From JANPPS01 sp043758105 (GTDB lineage Bacteria; Pseudomonadota; Alphaproteobacteria; Acetobacterales; Acetobacteraceae), in contig JAYVOF010000082.1 of assembly GCA_043758105.1 (NCBI GenBank), positions 1 to 34,541 on the forward strand: a DNA stretch of 34,541 nt. The letters are read 5' to 3'. The notes under the pieces are model-generated. The model worked only from the letters and a program-made list of their open reading frames with translations. It was not told where the DNA came from and did not search any database. Positions 16,689 to 24,857 of the stretch are shown one piece after another. Position numbers and translations under genes: made by a program. Each line of letters starts with the position of its first letter. Positions within the stretch are counted from its first letter, which is position 1.

Positions 16689-17521
16689 CGGCTCAACAGG
16701 CAGCATTTCGGGAAATGGCCGAGCAGCGTCTTGGTCAGGCCGCCGAACACCCATTCCTGAAGCCGGGTATGCGCGTAGCCCCCCGCCACGACCAAGTCGG
16801 CGCGACGCTGCTCCGCCGCCAGCAGCAGTTCGGCGGCGACGGTTTCCTCGCGCAGCAGCCTGGCCTCGCCGGTGGCGGCGACGCCGTGACCGGTTAGATA
16901 GACCGCCACCTCCCGGACGATCTCAGCGGCGCATTCCTGCTCGCTCGCATCGTCGCAGACCTGTAGCACCAGGACGCCAGCCGCGCGCACGAGGAACGGC
17001 ATCGCGTCCGTGACGGCACGACGCGCCTCCAGGCTGTCCTTCCAGGCAATCACGATATGCTCCGCGTTGAGCGACGACAGGCCGGGCGGCACGATAAGGA
17101 TGGGCCGGCCTGCCCGCATCAGCACATCGCCCGGGTCCGCGTGCCTGGACCAGCTGGCATCGACGCGCTCCGGCCGCCGCCCCACCACGACCAGGTCGGC
17201 CGTGCGGGCTTCACGGGCCAGCATGCTGGCCGGATCGGCAATCATGGACCGCCAGCCGATACGAGCGCGTGTTGCCGCGGCCAGGGCCCGAAATTGCCGT
17301 TCGGCCGCATCCAGGCCAGCACGGATCTCCTTTTCCTCGGCCGCGAGCAGACTGCCGGTTGCGGGTGAGGCGCCGGGCACCGTCATCAGGGGGATCAGGT
17401 CGCGGGCCGCGACCCCAACCAGCATCGCGTCGAACCGGTGGGCCAATCCAAGGGCAAGCTCGACCCGGCTTCTCCCGTCATCATCGGCTTCGGCCTGAAC
17501 GACGAGCGTCTTGTACGCCAT
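16685..17521 (-). CDS. Tandem universal stress protein
   Basis: 278 residues with two UspA-like domains. The first (about 1-145) starts MAYKTLVVQAE and ends near DVLMRAGRPILIVPP. The second (about 150-278) includes HIVIAWKDSLEARRAV and ends with GGYAHTRLQEWVFGGLTKTLL. The canonical ATP-binding G-2x-G-9x-S/T pattern is not cleanly visible in either. The ATG at 17521 has a perfect AGGAGG five bases upstream (17527-17532), the best ribosome binding site in the window. It lies 25 bases after the ATPase stop and overlaps the VIT start. Confidence 0.9.
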   Translation of the reverse strand: MAYKTLVVQAEADDDGRSRVELALGLAHRFDAMLVGVAARDLIPLMTVPGASPATGSLLAAEEKEIRAGLDAAERQFRALAAATRARIGWRSMIADPASMLAREARTADLVVVGRRPERVDASWSRHADPGDVLMRAGRPILIVPPGLSSLNAEHIVIAWKDSLEARRAVTDAMPFLVRAAGVLVLQVCDDASEQECAAEIVREVAVYLTGHGVAATGEARLLREETVAAELLLAAEQRRADLVVAGGYAHTRLQEWVFGGLTKTLLGHFPKCCLLSR

Positions 17522-17546
17522 GTCCGCCTCCTGGAAACAATTTCGA

Positions 17547-19556
17547 TCATGGCCGGGCCTCACCGGCCGGTGGCGCGAGGGCACGGAGCGCGTTCAGGAT
17601 GACCGCCACGTCGATCACCTCCTGCACCAGCGCGCCGCGGACCGGCGTCAGATAGCCGAGCGCCGCCACCACCATGGCGGCAAACGACAGGCCGACTCCC
17701 GCATAAACGCTCTGGAGGGCGATGTGGCGGGACCGGCTGGCGATACGCATCGCGCTCAGCACCCGGTCGAGCCGGTCCACCAGCAGCACGACGTCCGCGA
17801 CCTCCGCGGAAGCGGCCGCCCCCCGTGCGCCCATCGCGACCCCGACATCGGCCGCCGCCAGCGCTGGCGCGTCGTTCACGCCGTCGCCCACCATCATCAC
17901 AAATGCCTTCTGGTGCTCCTCCCGGATGACGGCGATCTTCTGATCGGGGGTGAGGTCGGCACGCACCGCGTCGATCGGCAACCCGGCGACGACGGCATCG
18001 GCCACTGCCGCCCGGTCGCCCGACGCCAGCACGATCCGCTGGATCCCAGCAGCGCGCATTCCGTCCAGCAGCTGCTTCGTTCCCGCCCGCAGCTCGTCCG
18101 CCAACACGAGGCGGCCGGCCATTCTTCCATCGACCGCAACCGCGACCAGCACGGCCCCCGGTGGGACCAGATGCCCGGTGCCGCGAACCTCAGGGGCTGC
18201 CGCGGAACAGCGCCGGGCGACGAAACCCGGTCCACCGACCGCGACTTTTCGTCCAGCGACCATGCCCTCCACACCCTCGCCAGCCGTTTCCGTCACCGCG
18301 TCGGGTGCGACAAGGATGCAGCCCTTCTCGCGGGCGGCCGAGACGAGCGCCTGCGCGATCACGTGGCTCGACGCTTGGTCCAACGAGGCGGCCAGGCCGA
18401 GCAGCGCGTCGTCCGTGAAGCCGGGGGCGGCCTCGATCGCCACAAGGCGGGCCGCGCCATAGGTCAGGGTCCCGGTCTTGTCGATGACGAGGGTCCGGAC
18501 GCGGGCCAAATTCTCCAGCGCGCGGCTGCCCTTGATCAGAATGCCGAGCTTGGCGGCACGCGAGACGCCCGAAATGATCGCGACCGGCACCGCGAGGATC
18601 AGCGGGCACGGCGTCGCCACCACCAGCACCGCAAGGGCACGGATCGGGTCCCCGGTCCATATCCACGCCCCGCCCGCGAGCGCCACGGTCACCCCGAGAA
18701 ACGCCATTGCGTAGCGGTCGGCCAAGCGCGACATCGGTGCCTTGGACTGCTGTGCGGCCTCGACCAGCCGCATGATGCCGGCATAGGTGCTCGCCTCGGC
18801 GCGGGCGGAAACCGCCAGGTCGAAGCTGTCTCCGGCGTTGGTGGAACCACTCATGACCGCTTCGCCCGCGTGCTGCTGGATCGGCAGCGCCTCACCGGTC
18901 AGTGCGGATTGATCGAGCACCGCCACACCGGTCGCGACCGTGCCATCGACGGCCACGATTTCGCCACGGCGCACCATGATGCGGTCGCCGGGCTCCAGCG
19001 CCGCCAGGCTGACCTCCTCGAGACGGCCATCCCGGTGCCGAAGTGCGGTCCGGGGCACGCGTGATAACAGCTTGGTCATCTCGCGCCGCGCCCGGCCCTC
19101 GGCGAAGTTTTCGAGATATTGGCCGCCGGCATACATCAGGGCCACCACCACCGCGGCCAGATGCTCGCCAAAAACCAGCGCGCCCGCCATCGACAGTGCC
19201 GCCACTATGTCCAGCCCGAATTCGCCACGCCACAGGCTGATGACGATCTGCACGAGAAGGGCGAGCAAGACCGGGAGGGTCGCGCCACTCCAAAGCCACC
19301 CCGCGGCCGTACCGTAGCCGGCGAATTGAGCCGTGAGGCCACCGGCAAGCCCGAGTAGCGGGATGCCCACCAATGCGGGCCGAATGGCTTGGCGCAAATC
19401 CCCACCGGACCGGCGCGCCGTCCACCCGGCTGCGCCGTCTGAAACGGCGATTCTAGCCAGGGTCATAGCGAGGCCAGTTGTGGTCCCATCCGTCCATCCG
19501 CCGGGGACGGCCGCCGATAGGCTGGCCTGCGATGAATGGCGCACCGGCTCGACCAC
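17547..19556 (-). CDS. Heavy-metal P1B-type ATPase
   Basis: A 669-residue cation-exporting P-type ATPase. There is no N-terminal HMA (CxxC) domain. SALTGEALP (218-225) is the actuator loop. TPCP at 315-318 replaces the usual CPC metal site. DKTGTLT has the phosphorylated Asp359, and MVGDGVNDAPAL is the hinge. The usual HP dipeptide region reads SSHVIAQAL, keeping the His. It ends with QEVIDVAVILNALRAL. Without CPC and HMA it is not a typical Cu pump; the metal is undetermined. GTG 19556 has GGGAT at good spacing; ATG 19466 (MTLARIAVSD) is a reasonable alternative. It leads a run with Usp, VIT and VTT-like genes. Confidence 0.9.
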   Translation of the reverse strand: MVEPVRHSSQASLSAAVPGGWTDGTTTGLAMTLARIAVSDGAAGWTARRSGGDLRQAIRPALVGIPLLGLAGGLTAQFAGYGTAAGWLWSGATLPVLLALLVQIVISLWRGEFGLDIVAALSMAGALVFGEHLAAVVVALMYAGGQYLENFAEGRARREMTKLLSRVPRTALRHRDGRLEEVSLAALEPGDRIMVRRGEIVAVDGTVATGVAVLDQSALTGEALPIQQHAGEAVMSGSTNAGDSFDLAVSARAEASTYAGIMRLVEAAQQSKAPMSRLADRYAMAFLGVTVALAGGAWIWTGDPIRALAVLVVATPCPLILAVPVAIISGVSRAAKLGILIKGSRALENLARVRTLVIDKTGTLTYGAARLVAIEAAPGFTDDALLGLAASLDQASSHVIAQALVSAAREKGCILVAPDAVTETAGEGVEGMVAGRKVAVGGPGFVARRCSAAAPEVRGTGHLVPPGAVLVAVAVDGRMAGRLVLADELRAGTKQLLDGMRAAGIQRIVLASGDRAAVADAVVAGLPIDAVRADLTPDQKIAVIREEHQKAFVMMVGDGVNDAPALAAADVGVAMGARGAAASAEVADVVLLVDRLDRVLSAMRIASRSRHIALQSVYAGVGLSFAAMVVAALGYLTPVRGALVQEVIDVAVILNALRALAPPAGEARP

Positions 19557-19641
19557 TCACATCCCGCTCCCCCAGATCGAACATTTTCGTCCATGCCCCG
19601 GCGCCGGTGCGTCATCTGTAGGCATACGAACATAACGACGA

Positions 19642-19665
19642 CCGGCCCTTTTTGAGCAGGGTCGG
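19642..19665 (-). terminator. Weak hairpin after the ABC exporter
   Basis: On the minus strand, CCGACCCT is followed by an 8-base loop and AGGGCCGG, forming a stem of seven Watson-Crick pairs and one GU pair. It lies about 29 bases past the ABC exporter stop and before the ATPase gene. No T-run follows the stem, so rho-independent function is doubtful. Confidence 0.2.
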
Positions 19666-19693
19666 AAACTACTCATGTTAACTTTACAAGGTT

Positions 19694-21463
19694 CTACTCG
19701 GCAGCGTGGGCAAGTGCCGGGCTGAGTTGGGTTTCGACCAACGCGGCGAACCGGCCGCGAAGCGCCAGGAGTTCGGCAAAATTGCCCCGTTCCACCACTT
19801 GGCCATTCTCGAATACCAAAATAAGGTCAGCATCCCGCACCGTGCTCAAACGGTGGGCAATGATGAACGTGGTGCGGCCGCGCATGAGCGTTTGCATCGC
19901 CCGGGACACCCGCGCCTCGGTCGCCGCATCCAGTGCGCTGGTTGCCTCGTCCAGAATCAGGATCGGTGGATCCTTCAGCAGCGCGCGGGCGATCGCCAAC
20001 CGCTGGCGCTGGCCGCCCGACAGCGTGGCCCCGCGCTCGCCGACGATGGTGTCATAGCCTTGCGGCTGGCGGATGATGAACTCGTGCGCGTCGGCCAGCC
20101 GGCAGGCGCGCTCCAGCTCCTCGTCGCTGGCCCCGGCGCGGCCGATGCGGAGGTTTTCACGGATGGAGCGGTTGAACAGCAGGCTTTCTTGGAACACGAC
20201 GCCGATCGAGCGGCGCAGGCTCTCGAGCGTCACATCGCGCAAATCCTGCCCGTCGATCATGATCTGCCCGGCCACCGGATCCCATAGCCGTTGCAGCAAA
20301 TTCATCGCCGTGCTCTTGCCCGCCCCGGTCTGGCCTACGAGTGCGACCGAGGTGCCGGGCCGGGCCACGAAGCTCAATCCGGACAGGATGGCGGGGCCGC
20401 CGGGATAGGCGAAGGTCACATCCTCGAACGCGACCTCGCCCTGGGGGGCCAGCAGTTCGGGCGCGCCAGGGTGTTCCGGCACGGAGGATTTGGCGTCCAG
20501 CACACCGAAGAAATCCTCCAGCACCGGCAGCTGGAAGAACAGGCGGGAGGCGAATTGCACCGCGCTTTCCATCCGCCCGATCAGCAGCGTGGCGAAGCCC
20601 ATGAAGCTCACGATTTCGCCCACCGTCGCCTGACCGTCGATGTGCAGGACGGTGCCGATTACCACGATGGCGATGACCGCGAGCGTGCTGGCGGCGCGGG
20701 TCAGCACGTTAACCACTGCCCACCAATTCAGCACGGGGAACTGATATCGCAGCACGTCATCGATGATGGAGCCGAACAGCCGGCTCTCGGCCTGCAAACG
20801 AGTAAAGGATTGCACGACCATGACGTTGGCCAGCGCGTCCTGCGCCGTGCCCGCCAAATGGCTGTGATAATGCTCGACCCGGCGCTGCCCGGCTTCCGTC
20901 CGGCGCACCACCAGCGCGGTCAACACCACGAACAGCACCACGAGCACGACCAGCGTCATCGCCAGCCGCCAATTGAGGAAAAACGTCAACGGCAACAGCA
21001 CGATGACGGCGACGAAAGTCGAAAGCTGATCCTTGAAGAACGTGAGCCACAGGCCAAACAACGCGTCCGACCCGCCGAGCATGACTTTCATCAGCCGCCC
21101 CGAATGCACGTCACCATGGAAGCTCAGCGGCAAGGACAGCACGTGATTGAAATAACGGTTCATAATGCCGAGCCGGTTGCGGTGCGCCATCCGCTCGGAC
21201 TGCAAGGCGGTCGCGATGTTGGCGAGGATGGTGGCGGCGCCCACGGCGAACCAGACGCCCAGCAGCTGCGCCGACTGGCTCCATAAATAATCGGCCGGCA
21301 TCCCATCCGAGCGCGTCAGCAGGCCGATCACCCGGCCGAATAGCACCGGATCCATAAAGGTAAGCCCGGCCACGATGATATTGGCGACGGCCAGCAGCGC
21401 CGCCAGCCGCTTATCCCGGCCCAGCACGCCCAGCGCCTGCTTATAAATCCTGTAGAAACGCAT
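19694..21463 (-). CDS. NdvA/ChvA-like ABC exporter (cyclic glucan type)
   Basis: A 589-residue half-transporter with permease and ATPase fused. The N-terminal part, from MRFYRIYKQALGVLGRDKR to about 300, resembles beta-(1,2)-glucan exporters: DALFGLWLTFF, FPVLNWWAVVNVL and IVSFMGFATLLIGRM. The ATPase has GQTGAGKST (Walker A), LSGGQRQRLAIARALL, ILILDEATSALD (Walker B) and an AHRLST His-loop. ATG 21463 follows GGATGG; TTG 21475 is a weaker start. A glucan synthase (NdvB/ChvB) is not in the window, so another polysaccharide or lipid substrate is possible. The EPS locus starts about 3.4 kb away. Confidence 0.85.
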   Translation of the reverse strand: MRFYRIYKQALGVLGRDKRLAALLAVANIIVAGLTFMDPVLFGRVIGLLTRSDGMPADYLWSQSAQLLGVWFAVGAATILANIATALQSERMAHRNRLGIMNRYFNHVLSLPLSFHGDVHSGRLMKVMLGGSDALFGLWLTFFKDQLSTFVAVIVLLPLTFFLNWRLAMTLVVLVVLFVVLTALVVRRTEAGQRRVEHYHSHLAGTAQDALANVMVVQSFTRLQAESRLFGSIIDDVLRYQFPVLNWWAVVNVLTRAASTLAVIAIVVIGTVLHIDGQATVGEIVSFMGFATLLIGRMESAVQFASRLFFQLPVLEDFFGVLDAKSSVPEHPGAPELLAPQGEVAFEDVTFAYPGGPAILSGLSFVARPGTSVALVGQTGAGKSTAMNLLQRLWDPVAGQIMIDGQDLRDVTLESLRRSIGVVFQESLLFNRSIRENLRIGRAGASDEELERACRLADAHEFIIRQPQGYDTIVGERGATLSGGQRQRLAIARALLKDPPILILDEATSALDAATEARVSRAMQTLMRGRTTFIIAHRLSTVRDADLILVFENGQVVERGNFAELLALRGRFAALVETQLSPALAHAAE

Positions 21464-21558
21464 GCATCCATCCAAAGCCGGATCGGACTTTAACCTAGGC
21501 CCTCATTCTGGCAACAACAGGGCAAAATGGGCGCACGCGCTCGTGGCCGAAATCCGAT

Positions 21559-22407
21559 CTAACCCATCGCCACGGCGCGGAACCAGTCGCGCGGCCGCAC
21601 GAATTCCTCCTGAGCGACGATGGTCAGCAATTCGCGCGAACCCGCCTCCGCCGTCGCACGCAACAGGCCGTGGATCGCGCTGCCGGCCGCCTCCAGCGCC
21701 GCGTGTGGATCTTGCGTGCGGAGCATGTGGAACAGGAACAGCGCAGCCACCGCGTCGCCCGCACCGTTCGCCGAAATCGGCAGCCGCGGCGTCCGCAGGC
21801 GCCAGGCCCCGTTCGGCCCGGTGGCCACCATATCCATCGCGTCCGCGGGCGTCCCGTCCGTACAAACGCTCGTGACCAGGACCGTGCCGCCCGGGCGGAG
21901 CGGGAGGGCGCGGATCGCGGCCAGCGCCTCCGTCTCGGTCCGGACGGGGAGGCCGGTCAAGTACTCCAGCTCGAATTGGTTCGGTGTCAGGATGTCCGCC
22001 TCCCGCACCGCATCGGCCATGAGCGCCGGAATACCGTCCCGGACATAGACGCCGGGGCCTACGTCGCCGATCACCGGGTCACAGCAATAGAGGGCACACG
22101 GATTGGCGGCGCGGACGCGGCGGACGGCGTCCAGCACGGCACCGACGATGCCCGGCTCGCCCATATAACCGGACAGCACGGCGTCACAGCCCGGCAGCAC
22201 GCCTCGCGCGGCGATCCCGTCCACCAGGGCGCGCACGCTGGCACCGTCATAGACCTGGCCGGTCCAGCCGCTATAGCCGGGATGATTGCTGAACTGCACC
22301 GTGTTGATGGCCCACACCTCGGCCCCCAGCCGCTGGAGCGGGAACACCGCGGACGCGTTCCCGACATGGCCGTAGGCGACCCAGGATTGGATCGAGAGAA
22401 TGTTCAT
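21559..22407 (-). CDS. pdxY: Pyridoxal kinase PdxY
   Basis: A 282-residue PfkB-like kinase that phosphorylates pyridoxal in vitamin B6 salvage. The start MNILSIQSWVAYGHVGN is the family signature. NTVQFSNHPGY, SGYMGEPG, CDPVIGD and the catalytic NGAGDAVAAL are intact. ATG 22407 is preferred, with AAGAGA nine bases upstream; ATG 22413 is possible. The gene is divergent from the Old Yellow Enzyme gene. No other B6 genes are present. Confidence 0.92.
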   Translation of the reverse strand: MNILSIQSWVAYGHVGNASAVFPLQRLGAEVWAINTVQFSNHPGYSGWTGQVYDGASVRALVDGIAARGVLPGCDAVLSGYMGEPGIVGAVLDAVRRVRAANPCALYCCDPVIGDVGPGVYVRDGIPALMADAVREADILTPNQFELEYLTGLPVRTETEALAAIRALPLRPGGTVLVTSVCTDGTPADAMDMVATGPNGAWRLRTPRLPISANGAGDAVAALFLFHMLRTQDPHAALEAAGSAIHGLLRATAEAGSRELLTIVAQEEFVRPRDWFRAVAMG

Positions 22408-22470
22408 ACCCATTCTCTTGCTGCCATGCGCGGCCCGGCGCAATGGGAGCCCGCATCAGGGGAACCCGCC

Positions 22471-23550
22471 ATGGCCGAGCCGAAGCTGTTCACGCCCATC
22501 ACCTTCCGCGGCGTCACCGCGCGCAACCGGATCGCGGTCTCACCGATGTGCCAATATTCGGCGACGGACGGCCTCGGCGATGATTGGCACATCCAGAATG
22601 TGGGTGCGAAGGCGATGGGCGGGCCGGGGCTGGTGTTCACCGAGGCCGCGCATGTGTCCGCGCCGGGGCGGATCACCCATGGCTGCCTCGGCATTTATAA
22701 TGAGCAGCATACGGCGTTCCTGAAGCGGCTGGTGTGGTTGATCGAGTATGGCGGCGCCGTGCCCGGCATCCAGATCAGCCATGCCGGGCGGAAGGCCAGC
22801 AGCCAGCGCCCGTGGGAGGGCGGCAAGGCCGAGCGGCCGGAGACGGGCGGCTGGGTGCCGTGGGCGGCGTCGGCGATCCCCTTCCACGAAAACGCCGTGG
22901 TGCCGCACGCGATGAGTGTGGCCGAAATTCAATCGGTCATTAGCGCGTTCGGCGCGGCCGCATCACGCGCGCTGAACGCGGGGTTCAAGGTGATCGAGCT
23001 GCATGCAGCGCATGGCTATCTGCTACACTCCATGCTCTCACCGGTGTCCAACCGGCGTAACGATGCGTATGGCGGGGATCTGATTGGCCGGATGCGCATG
23101 CTGATGGAGGTGATCGACGTGACGCGCGCCGTGTGGCCGGACACGCTGCCGCTATTCGTGCGGCTGTCCTGCACGGATTGGCTGCCGGGTGGGCTCGTGC
23201 CGGCGGACGCGGTCGAGATCGGGCGCATGCTGAAGGCGCGGGGCGATGTGGATTTGATCGATTGCTCGGCCGGCGGCGTTTCTCCCGCCGCGCGTATTCC
23301 GTCGGTGCATCCCGGGTATCAGGTGCCGTTTGCGGACCAGGTCCGACGGGAGGCGGGGATCATGACCGGCGCGGTCGGCATGATCACGAGCCCGGAGCAC
23401 GCGGCGGAGATCATCGCCAATGACCGGGCGGATTTAGTGTTCGTGGCCCGTGCGGTGCTGGCCGACCCCGCCTGGCCATTGCGGGCAGCCGCGGCGCTCG
23501 GCGTGACCGTGCCGCTGGTGCCGCAGTATCAGCGGGCGAGGGTGGCGTGA
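22471..23550 (+). CDS. Old Yellow Enzyme, YqjM/NamA type
   Basis: A 359-residue FMN-dependent NAD(P)H oxidoreductase that reduces activated C=C bonds. The N-terminal VSPMCQYSA places Cys27 at the redox-tuning position of the YqjM subgroup. ELHAAHGYLLHSMLSP contains the substrate-binding His residues, and VARAVLADP lies near the FMN phosphate site. ATG 22471 follows GGGGA at good spacing. The frame is open further upstream to 21670, but that part is the opposite strand of pdxY. Physiological substrate unknown. Confidence 0.9.
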   Translation: MAEPKLFTPITFRGVTARNRIAVSPMCQYSATDGLGDDWHIQNVGAKAMGGPGLVFTEAAHVSAPGRITHGCLGIYNEQHTAFLKRLVWLIEYGGAVPGIQISHAGRKASSQRPWEGGKAERPETGGWVPWAASAIPFHENAVVPHAMSVAEIQSVISAFGAAASRALNAGFKVIELHAAHGYLLHSMLSPVSNRRNDAYGGDLIGRMRMLMEVIDVTRAVWPDTLPLFVRLSCTDWLPGGLVPADAVEIGRMLKARGDVDLIDCSAGGVSPAARIPSVHPGYQVPFADQVRREAGIMTGAVGMITSPEHAAEIIANDRADLVFVARAVLADPAWPLRAAAALGVTVPLVPQYQRARVA

Positions 23551-23600
23551 CGCAACATTTACTTGGGCAGAACGTTAACGGTGAGATCGGGAGGTTCACC

Positions 23601-23957
23601 ATGCGTCAAGTCCTTTTTGCGTTCGTGGCCGTGGGGCTGCTGACCACGTCGGCGGGGGCGGATGAGCGGGAGGGCTTCACGCCGCCGAGCCTGCAACGGG
23701 GTGACCATGGGGAGGGCCGCCGCGATTTTGGCCGCCGGGATTTTGAACGCCGGGATTTCGAGCGCTGGGATGAGCGAGGCCGCGGAGACCGGGGGCGGTG
23801 GGAGCATGACCGGGATCGTGGCTATTACGACGGGGATCGCCGCGACCGGTATTATGCGCCGCCGCCCGTGTATTATGCGCCACAGGCCCGGCCATACTAT
23901 GCGCCGCCGCCGGTCTACTCTCCGCCCGGTGTCGGCTTGTTCTTTCCATTCCGCTAG
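23601..23957 (+). CDS. Secreted low-complexity Arg/Asp/Tyr/Pro-rich protein
   Basis: 118 residues: a signal peptide (MRQVLFAFVAVGLLTTSAGA), an Arg/Asp/Phe block with the repeat RRDFERRDFERW, then a Tyr/Pro block with repeated YYAPPPVY units, ending PGVGLFFPFR. No catalytic domain. ATG 23601 has GGGAGG seven bases upstream. It ends nine bases before the Spy-like gene, so the two are probably co-transcribed. The composition is typical of disordered periplasmic or envelope proteins; function unknown. Confidence 0.72.
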   Translation: MRQVLFAFVAVGLLTTSAGADEREGFTPPSLQRGDHGEGRRDFGRRDFERRDFERWDERGRGDRGRWEHDRDRGYYDGDRRDRYYAPPPVYYAPQARPYYAPPPVYSPPGVGLFFPFR

Positions 23958-23966
23958 GAGCTGGTG

Positions 23967-24401
23967 ATGAATGTATTGCGTATTCTATGCTCGATCGCAG
24001 CGGTTCTGATGGTGTCGCCCGCGGTGGCGCAGCCCCAGCCGGTGGCACCAGCGATGACCCAGGTGGCCGCTCCCGGTCGGGTAGAGCGGCATATTGCCGA
24101 CTTAAAACGCCGTCTCGCGATCACGCCGGCAGAGGCGACGCAATGGGATGCGTTTGCCGCGGTGATGCGAGAGAACGGCAAACATATGTCACAACTATAT
24201 GAATCGCGTGCCACCCATGTCACGGCAATGAAGGCCAATGACGACATGCGCAACTATGCCGAACTGACGCGCGCCCACGCCGAAGATATGCAACGCCTGA
24301 TCCCCGTCTTTGACTCGCTGTATGCGGTTATGCCAGCCGATCAACAGGCCCGGGCGGATAAGATCTTCCAATCCTTTCAAAACCGGCGGCGCCCGGGCTG
24401 A
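23967..24401 (+). CDS. Spy/CpxP-like periplasmic protein (LTXXQ type)
   Basis: 144 residues with a signal peptide (MNVLRILCSIAAVLMVSPAVA) and an all-helical mature part. ITPAEATQWDAFAAVM corresponds to the LTxxQ motif of Spy/CpxP proteins, which act as periplasmic chaperones or stress sensors. The second motif region (MPADQQARADKIFQSF) also fits. AGGAG overlaps the previous gene's stop; ATG 23967 is preferred over GTG 23964. It is probably an operon with the upstream low-complexity gene. Confidence 0.8.
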   Translation: MNVLRILCSIAAVLMVSPAVAQPQPVAPAMTQVAAPGRVERHIADLKRRLAITPAEATQWDAFAAVMRENGKHMSQLYESRATHVTAMKANDDMRNYAELTRAHAEDMQRLIPVFDSLYAVMPADQQARADKIFQSFQNRRRPG

Positions 24402-24491
24402 GGGTTAGACCGACGCTCTTGCAGGGACGTCCAGGCTCGCTCTATACGTGCCGCTTTGCGGCCGGTCGGTATCGGCCCATGGAGAGATGAC

Positions 24492-24716
24492 ATGAAGCCC
24501 GGAATTCACCCGCCCTATCACGACGTAACGATCATCATGACGGACGGGACGACGTTCAAGACCAAGACCTGCGCCGGTAAGCCTGGCGATACTATGCGCC
24601 TCGACATCGACCCTAAATCCCATCCAGCCTGGACCGGCGTCCAACGTATGATGGACACGGGCGGTCAGGTTGCGAAGTTCAACCGGAAGTTCGCCGGTAT
24701 TGGCATCAAGAAGTAA
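24492..24716 (+). CDS. rpmE: 50S ribosomal protein L31
   Basis: A 74-residue L31 (MKPGIHPPYHDV...). The start at ATG 24492 is supported by GGAGAGA and by the family N-terminus; an ATG at 24456 would add 12 residues lacking similarity. The only Cys is in KTCAG, so the zinc-binding Cys set of the C+ form is absent. DIDPKSHPAWTG and FNRKFAGI are conserved. It converges on the EPS locus with the repeat element 24741-24835 between. Confidence 0.93.
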   Translation: MKPGIHPPYHDVTIIMTDGTTFKTKTCAGKPGDTMRLDIDPKSHPAWTGVQRMMDTGGQVAKFNRKFAGIGIKK

Positions 24717-24740
24717 TACCAATCGCCGTAACATTTGACC

Positions 24741-24835
24741 CGTCATTGCGGGACGCCACTTGGCGGCGAAGCAACCCAGGGCGACAGGCACGCTTGCTGC
24801 TCCTGGATTGCTTCGCTACGCGGCTTGCAATGACG
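24741..24835. repeat. Intergenic inverted-repeat element
   Basis: The left end CGTCATTGCGGG...GCGAAGCAACCCAGG is the imperfect reverse complement of the right end CCTGGATTGCTTCGC...TTGCAATGACG. This is the CGTCATTGCGA...GAAGCAATCC family of intergenic repeats seen scattered in many Proteobacteria. It occupies the gap between the converging rpmE and sugar transferase genes, where it could form a large hairpin and work as a bidirectional 3' end. Confidence 0.65.
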
Positions 24836-24857
24836 GCGTTTTTATAAGCGGTCAATA

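Noticed and set aside
17511..19064. 517-residue plus-strand open frame opposite the P-type ATPase gene
   Set aside because: It is antisense to a gene with complete family motifs; its sequence is Arg/His/Gly-rich without a known fold.
21481..21557. Inverted repeat GATCGGA...TCCGATC between pdxY and the ABC exporter
   Set aside because: Short arms, a loop of more than 60 bases and no T-run; probably chance.
21670..22470. Upstream extension of the Old Yellow Enzyme frame
   Set aside because: It covers the antisense of pdxY and resembles no flavoenzyme; ATG 22471 with GGGGA fits the family N-terminus.
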